DNA of 64,000 nucleotides from a virus: positions 141,064 to 205,063 of IMG/VR virus record IMGVR_UViG_3300043426_000266. One strand, 5' to 3'. Shown here in pieces: positions 43,663 through 51,648 of the stretch. The notes below the pieces were generated by a model. The model did no database searches and was not told the origin of the DNA. It was given only the letters and a program-made list of their open reading frames with translations. The position numbers and the translations under genes were made by a program. Every line of letters begins with the position of its first letter. The first letter of the stretch is position 1.

Positions 43663-43814
43663 TTAACCCCGGAGAGACCAGCCTCTCCGGGGTTAAATGT
43701 CTGACCTTTCTGGAGTTGGGTCAGAGGGGGTAGTGCCCATTCTACACTTACCCTTTATGATAAACTTAACATTCATGAGACTTTCTCATGAATCAATCGG
43801 TGTTAAGTTTATCA
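43663..43814 (+). ncRNA. Candidate structured non-coding RNA or hairpin array
   Basis: Three or more hairpins in 152 bases with no credible gene. The first is 43663-43696: 14-bp perfect stem TTAACCCCGGAGAG / CTCTCCGGGGTTAA with a six-base loop. The second is 43700-43725: 7-bp stem TCTGACC / GGTCAGA. The third is 43758-43814: 14-bp outer stem (TGATAAACTTAACA / TGTTAAGTTTATCA) enclosing a perfect 9-bp inner stem TTCATGAGA / TCTCATGAA with a CTT loop. Not tRNA-like. A promoter-like element lies upstream at 43550. Could be a regulatory RNA, a processing site or an origin/packaging structure. The strand is uncertain because the hairpins read equally on both. Confidence 0.45.
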
Positions 43815-43930
43815 CATACTAATAGAAAAAAATTGTATTTAAAGATATGTATGCAGCTTACGATTATTTCATAAGACAATCTTTGAACCAGTCAAATTTG
43901 AACTCTTTGAGTTTACAATCCTGAAAAAAT

Positions 43931-43957
43931 AAAGGGGCAATTGCCCCTTCTACTTTT
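43931..43957 (-). terminator. Terminator of the DNA polymerase N-terminal gene
   Basis: AAGGGGCAATTGCCCCTT hairpin, followed on the minus strand by a T-rich run (TATTTTTTC). It lies just downstream of the stop of the minus gene that ends at 43961. Confidence 0.8.
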
Positions 43958-43960
43958 TTG

Positions 43961-45691
43961 TCAATTAACGGTTATTTCCTGATACATCTTAGCGGGTAGT
44001 TTGTGCGCGGCAGCAAAGTCTTTATGAAGATCTTGTAATGTTTTTAATTTGTACAAGTCTCGACACGTCGTAATTGCATTTGCATACCCCCCGGTCAGAT
44101 TCACACAAACATAACGGTGTTGGAATGAATCAATCCCTTGTATCTTACATATCTCAAATACCGTGTTTCTTCGACACAACCCCAGCAAGATACCGATCTT
44201 AGGATAAGCTGATATCAAATCCAGGTCGTAGTTATGAATCGTTGTTCTAGATTTTAAGAACGTTTTATCATCTTTAACTAATTGGATTCCTATATCTTCA
44301 AGATGAGTCGCCTCTAGAATATTAATCCAAAGTTCCTTACCAATAACCATCTTGTCAATCTCTTCCTTCATTCGATCAGAAGTTGTAGACATAACCTGGT
44401 CATTCTCTAGGCAGAAAGTATGCAAGGCATCACATAGTTTTCTAGGGTTAGAGTTAAAGTCTTTAATTTGAGAATTACCCAACAACAAAGGTAACTTGGT
44501 GCTGATGTCTTTAAACTTCTCATCGAACTCCTCTACGCGAATACAGTCAATCAAACCATAAGCACAGTATTCCTTTTTAAAGTGTTTCTGCATCACCATG
44601 TGCCATCTCCCAGTACCCGTAGGGATGCCTTTTAATAACTCATGTTCTACGTGATATTTACCTTGACCCAGATACTTCGTTGTTAAGTAGTCTAATGAAT
44701 AAGAAGGCTCTGCTTTCATTTTACGAAGACCGCGAAATAAGGAAGCAGGGTCAATAAAGTAAAATGGTGAAGTGGAATATACTGTATGCCATTGTTCCGA
44801 TACTGCCAGGGGTCTAGAAGTACCATCATCTTTACGTTTCACTAATGGTCCTCGTTTGAATTCAAAATGTTTGAATTCAGGAGGAACAGAGGAATGAGAG
44901 AAAATGTCTTTAGGATCAACATTAGCATCCCTGAGGATATCTAATATTACACTCATATCGTAGTTGATGTTCCAAAAACCAATAACGTCAGGCATCCATT
45001 CATTGGCTTTCTCGTACATCTTTTTAATTCCATCAACCATATTGTTAACGAAATCTAATTCTAGTTTAATCTTTCTATCTTTTATTTCTGGCAACTCATC
45101 TTCAATAAACTTACGATATTCTTCAGCAGTGTCTCCAGGATTAACCCACTTGTTTAAAACAACCTGATAAGCTTTGTCTTTAAAACTCATGCTAAAGATA
45201 ATCATCCCAAGATTACCATTCATGTCAAATTCAGTATCTTGAACCGCGACAGTTAAACGGCTACGGGTACTGCGTTTGAATTTCTTTTCGTATTGAAGCT
45301 TAACAACAGAGTTAATGTCAATATCACAACCGTATACAAACGGGCTACGAAAGCACTCTGCTAATCGCATTTGCGGGGTGTAGGGTTTACTAAGTTTGTA
45401 CTGGACTTGACGAATCAGGTCACGTTGAGTTGTTTTGTAATTGATTAAGTTCTGTAGGTATTCTGTCTCTAATTTGTATTGATGTTTTTGATGCGCTTTT
45501 TTTGTAATCCAAAAATCACGTTTAACGTTCTCATGGAACACATACTCAGGGGTACACCCGTCAGTACCATCTGCGTTTTTAACAAAACGATTACGTTTAA
45601 CAAATACAGCGTCCCCCTCATGGGATTTATTATTAATTGCGTAGCATGAATGAATATATTCAAATTCAGGATTATTAACATCGGTACTCAT
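43961..45691 (-). CDS. DNA polymerase family B, N-terminal half (exonuclease and motif A)
   Basis: The 3'-5' exonuclease motifs are all present: Exo I QDTEFDMNG (Asp152, Glu154), Exo II NINYDM (Asp245) and Exo III YGLIDCIRVEEF (Asp382). Polymerase motif A follows as DLISAYPKIG (Asp491), matching D-x-x-S-L-Y-P-S-I. The protein ends at residue 576, 85 residues after motif A, with no motif B or C; those are in the gene at 13525-15681, about 28 kb away on the other strand. The start at 45691 follows GGAGG by eight bases; an in-frame TTG at 45706 lacks a site. It is the only gene in its transcription unit. Confidence 0.9.
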   Translation of the reverse strand: MSTDVNNPEFEYIHSCYAINNKSHEGDAVFVKRNRFVKNADGTDGCTPEYVFHENVKRDFWITKKAHQKHQYKLETEYLQNLINYKTTQRDLIRQVQYKLSKPYTPQMRLAECFRSPFVYGCDIDINSVVKLQYEKKFKRSTRSRLTVAVQDTEFDMNGNLGMIIFSMSFKDKAYQVVLNKWVNPGDTAEEYRKFIEDELPEIKDRKIKLELDFVNNMVDGIKKMYEKANEWMPDVIGFWNINYDMSVILDILRDANVDPKDIFSHSSVPPEFKHFEFKRGPLVKRKDDGTSRPLAVSEQWHTVYSTSPFYFIDPASLFRGLRKMKAEPSYSLDYLTTKYLGQGKYHVEHELLKGIPTGTGRWHMVMQKHFKKEYCAYGLIDCIRVEEFDEKFKDISTKLPLLLGNSQIKDFNSNPRKLCDALHTFCLENDQVMSTTSDRMKEEIDKMVIGKELWINILEATHLEDIGIQLVKDDKTFLKSRTTIHNYDLDLISAYPKIGILLGLCRRNTVFEICKIQGIDSFQHRYVCVNLTGGYANAITTCRDLYKLKTLQDLHKDFAAAHKLPAKMYQEITVN

Positions 45692-45748
45692 TTTTGTATC
45701 CTCCAACCTTCACATATACTCAAACCTCGTTTTATTAAAAATAAAAAT

Positions 45749-45765
45749 AGATATATATTATTTAC
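45749..45765 (+). promoter_or_regulatory. AT-rich phage promoter-like element
   Basis: AGATATATATTATTTAC, 36 bases before the GTG at 45801, almost identical to the elements at 16895 and 25376. It is in the divergent gap next to the DNA polymerase N-terminal gene. Confidence 0.6.
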
Positions 45766-45800
45766 ATGCACACTAACCGTGTTTTATCAAGGAGACTATC

Positions 45801-46316
45801 GTGTCAACTATCTTAACTTTTAATCATGATCCAGAAGCAATATATGAACTAGACCAATATTTTGATATTGTAAGCAATATCGAGAATGATCTTATCCGTC
45901 AAATCTTTGCAGCAGTTTTAGGGGAATGGCAGGGTGATCTAGAATCAGACGATTGGGGTGAATATACCCACTACGAATTAGTTAAAAAACTATCAGATGA
46001 AGAAATGGAAGCATTAATAAATATTTATTCTGAAATTACCAATTTACCAATCAGCGTAATAGGGCTTCTAAGTTTTTATGAGTCTACTACTATTGACAAT
46101 GACAATTACCAACTCGATTATACAGATGATGTTGTTGGGGTGGGTTTTGAAGACTTTATTAATGCGAATCTTTCTAAATCAATCTTTGAAAATGATTTCT
46201 CAGTCTCTACTACTAAATCACCATTTGAAGATGAACCAAACGCGATTAGTGTTCAGATAGAAGGAAAATTCTCCTTGTTATTTGAATTGATTGAAGAATT
46301 CAATCAAGACGTTTAA
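45801..46316 (+). CDS. Unknown acidic protein, 171 aa (GTG start)
   Basis: The GTG start has AAGGAG upstream and the gene has its own promoter-like element and terminator, so it is a monocistronic unit. Strongly acidic, with strand/helix alternation and no signal peptide. It is similar in size and composition to the acidic orphan proteins at 8249-12598 but I cannot show homology. Independent early-type promoter suggests an early takeover or anti-defence role, which is inference. Confidence 0.7.
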   Translation: MSTILTFNHDPEAIYELDQYFDIVSNIENDLIRQIFAAVLGEWQGDLESDDWGEYTHYELVKKLSDEEMEALINIYSEITNLPISVIGLLSFYESTTIDNDNYQLDYTDDVVGVGFEDFINANLSKSIFENDFSVSTTKSPFEDEPNAISVQIEGKFSLLFELIEEFNQDV

Positions 46317-46323
46317 TTAAATT

Positions 46324-46354
46324 CAAGGAGCTTCGGCTCCTTGTTTTTTTTTTT
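46324..46354 (+). terminator. UUCG-loop terminator with long T tract
   Basis: Eight-base-pair stem CAAGGAGC / GCTCCTTG with a TTCG tetraloop and 11 T. The strongest-looking terminator in the window. Confidence 0.93.
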
Positions 46355-46406
46355 GCACTCGTTGATATTCAATCATTTTATGAGTCAGGTTTTCATCGAG
46401 GTCGTC

Positions 46407-47684
46407 ATGGATTTATTTAAAGGAGCACTCTCTTTGGAGTCAGCTCAGTTCCTTGATACCGATTTTGCCGAGGAACTCTTAAACGAACTCCAGCGATTAA
46501 GAGACATTGGTGATTTTGGTCAAGCAGCAATGAAGAAATGTAAAGTGTCTGCAATTACAAAACTATATACAGACATTGATTTACAGTTTGTTATTTCAGA
46601 TCAAATTCAAAATAACGCATATTTTATTCTCCCGCACATGGATAAAAACCATCCATTCTTTAAACAGATGGGGTTATCCCCGGATTGGGCTTCTTCTTCA
46701 ACCACACTACAGTCTATTCGTGAAGCTGCAAGTAAGTCTAAAGATGCTGGGGTTGACTTGCGCACAGGACGTGTTAAAGGTTATTTTAAACAAGTAAAAG
46801 TAACCATCGTCATGTCGCATAATTTCTTTGTTGATAAGAAATGGAAAACCCAAGAAATTGCAGGCATCTTCGCACATGAGTTAGGTCATGCATTTACCTA
46901 CTTTGAATACTTCGGTAATATCGTCCGTCGCTCGATGTTAATCGACCAAGCATCTAAAACAGTGATGGATGCAAAGTATAACTCTGAAGAAAAGAAAAAG
47001 TTAATTACTGAGGTTGAAAAGCAGCTTGGAATCGAAACCTTAACCGCTGAGAAAACAATTAACTTAAATGGCATAAAAGGTAAACATAGCATTGAAGAAG
47101 TGCTTATTACTGACGATGTATTTAATCATTCCCGTACTGAGTCTTCAACCCCATTCTACGATGCTCGTAATGTAGAACAACTTGCTGATCAGTTCTGTGT
47201 GATTCACGGAATGGGCAAATGGCAAAGTGAAGCCTTGGCGAAACTATACAAACATTACCGTGATCCAGAGGCGGTGACTTCTCTTGAGTTCTTTGTGGTT
47301 GAGATTATTAAGTTAACATTATTTTTAGTTTTAACTTTCTACAACCCTTTCTTTACATTGATCTATGGGTTAACCTTTGTTCCGATGAGTCAAATCTACG
47401 ATAAACCTAAAGATCGTATTCTTTTCTTAAAACGACAAATGATCTCTAACCTGAAATCAACCAATGATAAATTTATCAAAGCAAAATTGGTTACTGATAT
47501 TCAGGCGATTGATGACCTACTTACTGAGTTTACAAAACGAAGCACTATTTTCGACTTCTATTGTAACTACTTGAACCCGGTAGGTCGTCGTATGTTTAAA
47601 GAAGAAACTTTCCGTAAAGGAATTGAGAATGCTTTAAACAATGATATTTTCTTAAAAGCTGCAGAATTGGAGATGATTAAATGA
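46407..47684 (+). CDS. HExxH zinc metalloprotease with C-terminal membrane segments, 425 aa
   Basis: The zinc-binding motif HELGH is at residues 157-161 (IFAHELGHAFTYFEYF), typical of zincin peptidases. A hydrophobic section at about 290-325 (FFVVEIIKLTLFLVLTFY; FFTLIYGLTFVPM) gives one or two membrane segments. Both features together suggest a membrane-associated or virion-carried protease. I chose the ATG at 46407 because the sequence ATCGAGGTCGTCATGG is repeated exactly at the next structural gene (48193); an upstream open frame from 46341 lacks a site. It overlaps the next gene by four bases (ATGA). It opens the inner-head gene block, but its role there is unknown. Confidence 0.8.
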   Translation: MDLFKGALSLESAQFLDTDFAEELLNELQRLRDIGDFGQAAMKKCKVSAITKLYTDIDLQFVISDQIQNNAYFILPHMDKNHPFFKQMGLSPDWASSSTTLQSIREAASKSKDAGVDLRTGRVKGYFKQVKVTIVMSHNFFVDKKWKTQEIAGIFAHELGHAFTYFEYFGNIVRRSMLIDQASKTVMDAKYNSEEKKKLITEVEKQLGIETLTAEKTINLNGIKGKHSIEEVLITDDVFNHSRTESSTPFYDARNVEQLADQFCVIHGMGKWQSEALAKLYKHYRDPEAVTSLEFFVVEIIKLTLFLVLTFYNPFFTLIYGLTFVPMSQIYDKPKDRILFLKRQMISNLKSTNDKFIKAKLVTDIQAIDDLLTEFTKRSTIFDFYCNYLNPVGRRMFKEETFRKGIENALNNDIFLKAAELEMIK

Positions 47685-48151
47685 GCGTCATGAATATTAA
47701 AGACCTTTACCAGGCGGTGAAGAGTATTGAAACTGACTTTGGTTCAACTGTTGCAGTGAATCGTTCTGAGTATGTTGCTGTTGCTGTTGGTGCAATTGCA
47801 GCGTCTATTCTACCTTTACCTACATCACCTGTAAACAACCCAACAAACCATTGGATTTTACAGTGTGAATCTACGTTAAAAACATTACTCTCACAGCTCA
47901 ATGAAATGTACGTGATTGACATTAAACAATCCCTGACCATTGCACGACAAGTCTATCTTGCGCGTTACCGCCGTGTCTACGATGTTGCTTTGATTGTTTC
48001 TGAGCTTAATCTACTTATGCCTGACCATGTTTCTAAAATGCCAGACGGCGTGAAGAAAATGTTTGAGGGGATGAGTGAGAATCAAAAGCATGGGTTCGGT
48101 AATCATCTCACAACGGTTTTAACTAATATGTTAGAATCACCAGCACAATAA
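47681..48151 (+). CDS. Unknown phage protein, 156 aa
   Basis: Coupled to the metalloprotease gene through an ATGA overlap. It has a moderately hydrophobic stretch near residue 25-45 (EYVAVAVGAIAASILPLP) that could be a membrane segment, then helices. No family recognised. The shared message suggests a partner of the protease. A terminator follows. Confidence 0.7.
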   Translation: MSVMNIKDLYQAVKSIETDFGSTVAVNRSEYVAVAVGAIAASILPLPTSPVNNPTNHWILQCESTLKTLLSQLNEMYVIDIKQSLTIARQVYLARYRRVYDVALIVSELNLLMPDHVSKMPDGVKKMFEGMSENQKHGFGNHLTTVLTNMLESPAQ

Positions 48152-48155
48152 CAAA

Positions 48156-48180
48156 AAGGAGGGGAAACCCTCCTTCTTTT
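48156..48180 (+). terminator. Rho-independent terminator
   Basis: Stem AAGGAGGG / CCCTCCTT with a GAAA loop, then CTTTT. It directly abuts the ribosome site of the next gene. Confidence 0.8.
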
Positions 48181-48192
48181 ATCGAGGTCGTC

Positions 48193-49887
48193 ATGGCTGA
48201 ATTATATCAGATGTATGCTGATAAACAATCACAAATTGAAAGTGTAGTAAATGGATTATTAACCTCCGGCATGATTTCCATGGAAGAGGCGAATGAACTG
48301 GAGAGTTTAGTTCCAGGGGAAATTCAAAACCTTGATCCAAATATCATTTTTGATCTAGACCCATCCAACCATGGGTCTAAAATTGCACTAGAAGCAGCGC
48401 TGGCTGGGTTAGATAAAATTAAGATTGCTTTTATTGTTGCAGTTGTTGCTTTCATTTTGCGCTACATTAGTTCTCTACACAAGTCAGCAGGTTATTCCTT
48501 TAGCGGTGGTTCTGGTGGTGGTTGGGGCGGTTCTGCACCAACTGAGTTTAAATCGAACGCAAAACCAGTATCAACTCGATTCTCTAGCGATGTTGCAAAC
48601 CATCAAAACTTATTGGTTGATGATTTTAAAATGAACCATGATAAATTCATGGAGCAGTTAGACAAATTTACTCCATGGGGAAATAATGCAGGTCATTTGA
48701 AAAGTTTAAAATCAAACAAATCATTTAAACGTTTTGTTGAAGTAACGATCAAAGATATTTTGAATCGTAACAAACATCAAGATGACCACGGGAATATTTA
48801 TTTTTTCTCAGAAGGAACAAAACCAGTTTCTTTTGTTGAATATGCCGAAGGTCGTGGTTTGGAAGATAAGAATCTAGCTAACCTGCCTAAGGTCTTAAGT
48901 TTAATTAACGAGTACTATAATCCTAAGGCGGTGTTCTCTGTTAATTATTCCAAAAATAAGATTCAGATCCCACCATTTGTATTATCTGAAAATCTAATTA
49001 CACCAGCCCTTGAATTTATTAAACAGGTCACAGTTCCTGTTTCTAAACTTCAAGAAATTGAAGCAGACGTAAGTAGTTTTATTAGTAAAATCAATTTAAA
49101 TAAAACCGTCCATCTTAGGCAACAAACCGAAGATGTCGTTGGTTGGATTAGTGGGCATTTTATTCTTCAAAATAATACCATTGGCAATGCGTCAGCAACC
49201 TCCAAACTCGGCGAGACCCTCTCTTCAATCTGTTTAATTCCAGTACCTGGAATTACTGCATATACAACAAATCATCAAATCGCAATATTTGATACAATGT
49301 ACCTAGACACAAACAAAATCTCTAACCATATTAAAAATATGATTAAAGTTTTTACTGCTTCTGTTGTTGATAAAAATGGTGCAACTGCTAAAGCGGACGA
49401 TGATGCGTTAAATAAACTTACGCGTGAATACTTTGAGGCAGTAACAAAAGGTGATGCAGATAAGGTTGATAAGGTTACTCGGATGGATCAGTTTATTCCA
49501 GTTATCGAAAGTTTCAATGAGCTACTCGAGAATGGTTATAAAGACTTTGAAAATCTTCAAGAAATCATTCAAGAATTTATTCAGCTTAACGCCGAATTTA
49601 AAAACCAAGGTCAAGGGTTTTTAGACTCTAAAACAGATGAGGAACGTAATTCTGAAGAGCAAAGGCACCACAGGGCTTTAAATTCGTTTATCGTTTGTTT
49701 AGATTTAACGTATAACGCAGTGATTGCATTGAGTTCTTGCTTTGCTGGTGTGGCGACTATTGGTGCTCAAATCCAAAAATTTGAAGTGGCAAAAATCAAA
49801 CAAGTAATTGGGGAGTTAAATGAAATGAATAAACATTATTTCGATTTAACTCAAGATTTAATTAGAATTAATGAGGCACACCCATGA
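48193..49887 (+). CDS. Probable internal head protein, 564 aa
   Basis: Carries the motif KIALEAAL at about residues 64-71, a candidate cleavage site of the A-L-E type used by the phiKZ prohead protease. A hydrophobic segment follows at about 78-93 (IAFIVAVVAFILRYIS), then a Gly/Ser/Trp-rich flexible section, and a long helical C-terminal region. Same layout as the following gene, so the two may be old paralogs. By order it corresponds to the phiKZ inner-body cluster. Four-base overlap with the next gene (ATGA). Confidence 0.65.
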   Translation: MAELYQMYADKQSQIESVVNGLLTSGMISMEEANELESLVPGEIQNLDPNIIFDLDPSNHGSKIALEAALAGLDKIKIAFIVAVVAFILRYISSLHKSAGYSFSGGSGGGWGGSAPTEFKSNAKPVSTRFSSDVANHQNLLVDDFKMNHDKFMEQLDKFTPWGNNAGHLKSLKSNKSFKRFVEVTIKDILNRNKHQDDHGNIYFFSEGTKPVSFVEYAEGRGLEDKNLANLPKVLSLINEYYNPKAVFSVNYSKNKIQIPPFVLSENLITPALEFIKQVTVPVSKLQEIEADVSSFISKINLNKTVHLRQQTEDVVGWISGHFILQNNTIGNASATSKLGETLSSICLIPVPGITAYTTNHQIAIFDTMYLDTNKISNHIKNMIKVFTASVVDKNGATAKADDDALNKLTREYFEAVTKGDADKVDKVTRMDQFIPVIESFNELLENGYKDFENLQEIIQEFIQLNAEFKNQGQGFLDSKTDEERNSEEQRHHRALNSFIVCLDLTYNAVIALSSCFAGVATIGAQIQKFEVAKIKQVIGELNEMNKHYFDLTQDLIRINEAHP

Positions 49888-51614
49888 CCATTGCAGCATA
49901 CTTAGACAAAGAAGATGATCCAGAAATCAATCGGATCTCCGAACTCACCCCATCTCAGTATCAGGGGTTAGCAAACGTATTAGCGATCGACAAGGCTGAA
50001 CAATCTATTATAGATGAAGTCACTGGTGTTGATGGCGACGAAGCAGACGACGAAGCTGAGGAAGCCGCAGAGGAAAAAGAACTTAAATCTCTTTTTGAAT
50101 CCCTTTACGAAATTGATCCTGAAACAAAAGAACCTTTTGTTAAGGGCTCTGCTTACGATTTGAAGAAGTGGGATGAAAGCATGATTTGTTTTGCTTTCGG
50201 CTCAGAAGAAGAAGCAATTGCTTTGGAAGATTATCGTAGCCCTGGCGAGAAGTATTTCCAAAAAATGTTCGATCGTGTTGGTACTAAAGAAACTGAATTA
50301 TCTCAATTCATTCGTTCTAAACGTTCGTGTATTGACTCAGGTACAGTGGATAAAAACTTTGCAAAAGGCTACGCTGCTGTTATGGGTCATCCAATGCAGA
50401 ATGTTCGAATGGAATCATTCACCAATGAACCAACAGCAACGAACTTTAAAATTGCAATGGAAGAAATGACACAACAACAGATGGCGTTGGCTGCAGGCGG
50501 CGCCGTGCTTGGTGTTGGTTTGGTGTACAAGATGATTCAATGGTTTGCAAAGGCGTTAAACAAAAATACTTTAGCAACCAGTTCAATCAAAGAGAACTTC
50601 AGTGCCTTTACTAGCCGTAAAGAGATGTTGAAGAATGGTAAATACGAACTTGCTATTGCCAAAGATACCGTTAAACAAGCAGTAGACAAACTTGTTGCCG
50701 ACTATTCATCTAAAATTAAAGAAATCGGACAAGCGCCAGGGTTGCTTAGCGATGCTTTAAGTAAAGAAGATCCAGCTGCAGTCTTTTCTATTCTCACTTC
50801 ATTGGAAGCTAAAACTGTTTTGAAAGGAAAGTATAATCTCTTCATTAAACAACTTATTGAAGGAAAAATTGGTTCTACTTTCTGGAGTAATTTAAATACA
50901 TTAACAAACGATGCAATTGTTGCACAAACAACAATTGGTAGTTCTATTGAATATATGCTGGACAATCGCCGTATTAATGAAGAGAAGCCAAAACCCGTTG
51001 ATTTTAAATTCCTAAATACAATAACTTTGTTGGTTAAAGAGTTGGGTATTGAAATTGGCGGCAATGGGTTTGTTGCTTTTAATCCATCAACAAACAATGC
51101 GGAAGAATGTATCAATAGTTTTAATGCGATCGCTGACCAACAACTCTTTATTGTAAAAGAAGGTGAGCCTGATTTCAATGCTCAGCAGCTTAATAACAAT
51201 AATAGTTTTGAGATGATTTCCACCGAAACATTTGGTAACTTCTCTAACGAGTATATTGACAACCTGATTGATAGCGCCAAACAAATTGAAGAATTGGCAA
51301 GTAAGTATCATGGTGAAAACGAGGTTAAAGACAACACCGATAAGGTTGAAATTGCAAATAAACGAAATCGAGTTAAAGAACTGGTAAAAGAGTTTAAATT
51401 GGTTTCTTCTATTTTGCGTTTTGTTATTCGTGTCCGTAACCAACTTGGTACACTTGCTTTAGCAATGAATAAAGTCAGTGAAAGCACGCTAAGCAAAATT
51501 CAATCATACTTTAAAGGTATTGGTTCAACAGCAGCAAGTGTCATTGATAGCGTCAAGGAAGCAACTGACTTGGTCGGTAGCGGATTCCGTGGTGATACTA
51601 AGAAACGAACATAA
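49884..51614 (+). CDS. Probable internal head protein, 576 aa
   Basis: An acidic N-terminal propeptide-like region (with DGDEADDEAEEAAEEKE near residues 50-66) is followed by two A-x-E cleavage-type motifs, AIALEDY near 112 and KIAMEEM near 193. A Gly-rich hydrophobic segment comes next (ALAAGGAVLGVGLVYKMIQWF, about 201-221), and then a helical C-terminus. The acidic leader removed by the prohead protease and the mature part packaged with DNA would be the expected pattern for phiKZ-type inner-body proteins. Coupled to the upstream gene by ATGA. Terminator follows. Confidence 0.68.
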   Translation: MTIAAYLDKEDDPEINRISELTPSQYQGLANVLAIDKAEQSIIDEVTGVDGDEADDEAEEAAEEKELKSLFESLYEIDPETKEPFVKGSAYDLKKWDESMICFAFGSEEEAIALEDYRSPGEKYFQKMFDRVGTKETELSQFIRSKRSCIDSGTVDKNFAKGYAAVMGHPMQNVRMESFTNEPTATNFKIAMEEMTQQQMALAAGGAVLGVGLVYKMIQWFAKALNKNTLATSSIKENFSAFTSRKEMLKNGKYELAIAKDTVKQAVDKLVADYSSKIKEIGQAPGLLSDALSKEDPAAVFSILTSLEAKTVLKGKYNLFIKQLIEGKIGSTFWSNLNTLTNDAIVAQTTIGSSIEYMLDNRRINEEKPKPVDFKFLNTITLLVKELGIEIGGNGFVAFNPSTNNAEECINSFNAIADQQLFIVKEGEPDFNAQQLNNNNSFEMISTETFGNFSNEYIDNLIDSAKQIEELASKYHGENEVKDNTDKVEIANKRNRVKELVKEFKLVSSILRFVIRVRNQLGTLALAMNKVSESTLSKIQSYFKGIGSTAASVIDSVKEATDLVGSGFRGDTKKRT

Positions 51615-51617
51615 GCA

Positions 51618-51648
51618 AAAGAGAGCCCCTAGGGGCTCTCTTTTTATT
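51618..51648. terminator. Bidirectional terminator between convergent genes
   Basis: Perfect palindrome AAAGAGAGCCCCTAGGGGCTCTCTTT with T runs on the plus strand and A-rich flank on the other. It stands between the plus gene ending at 51614 and the minus gene ending at 51644. Confidence 0.88.

Larger units (their letters stand above)
43512..43960. other. Longest gene-free stretch (449 bp) between convergent genes
   Basis: Holds one palindromic terminator, a promoter-like element, the hairpin array at 43663-43814, an AT-rich part at 43815-43920 in which I see nothing distinct, and a minus-strand terminator at 43931. No open frame over about 20 codons with a ribosome site was found. Confidence 0.8.

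Noticed and set aside
43663-43814. Possible tRNA or tRNA-like element
   Set aside because: No acceptor stem with NCCA, no T-loop signature, and the stems are too long and perfect.
43757-43822. 21-codon open frame starting at an ATG inside the large hairpin
   Set aside because: No ribosome site, and it coincides exactly with the palindromic arms, so it is explained by the structure.
43512-43960. CRISPR-like array
   Set aside because: The hairpins differ from each other and there are no regularly spaced direct repeats.
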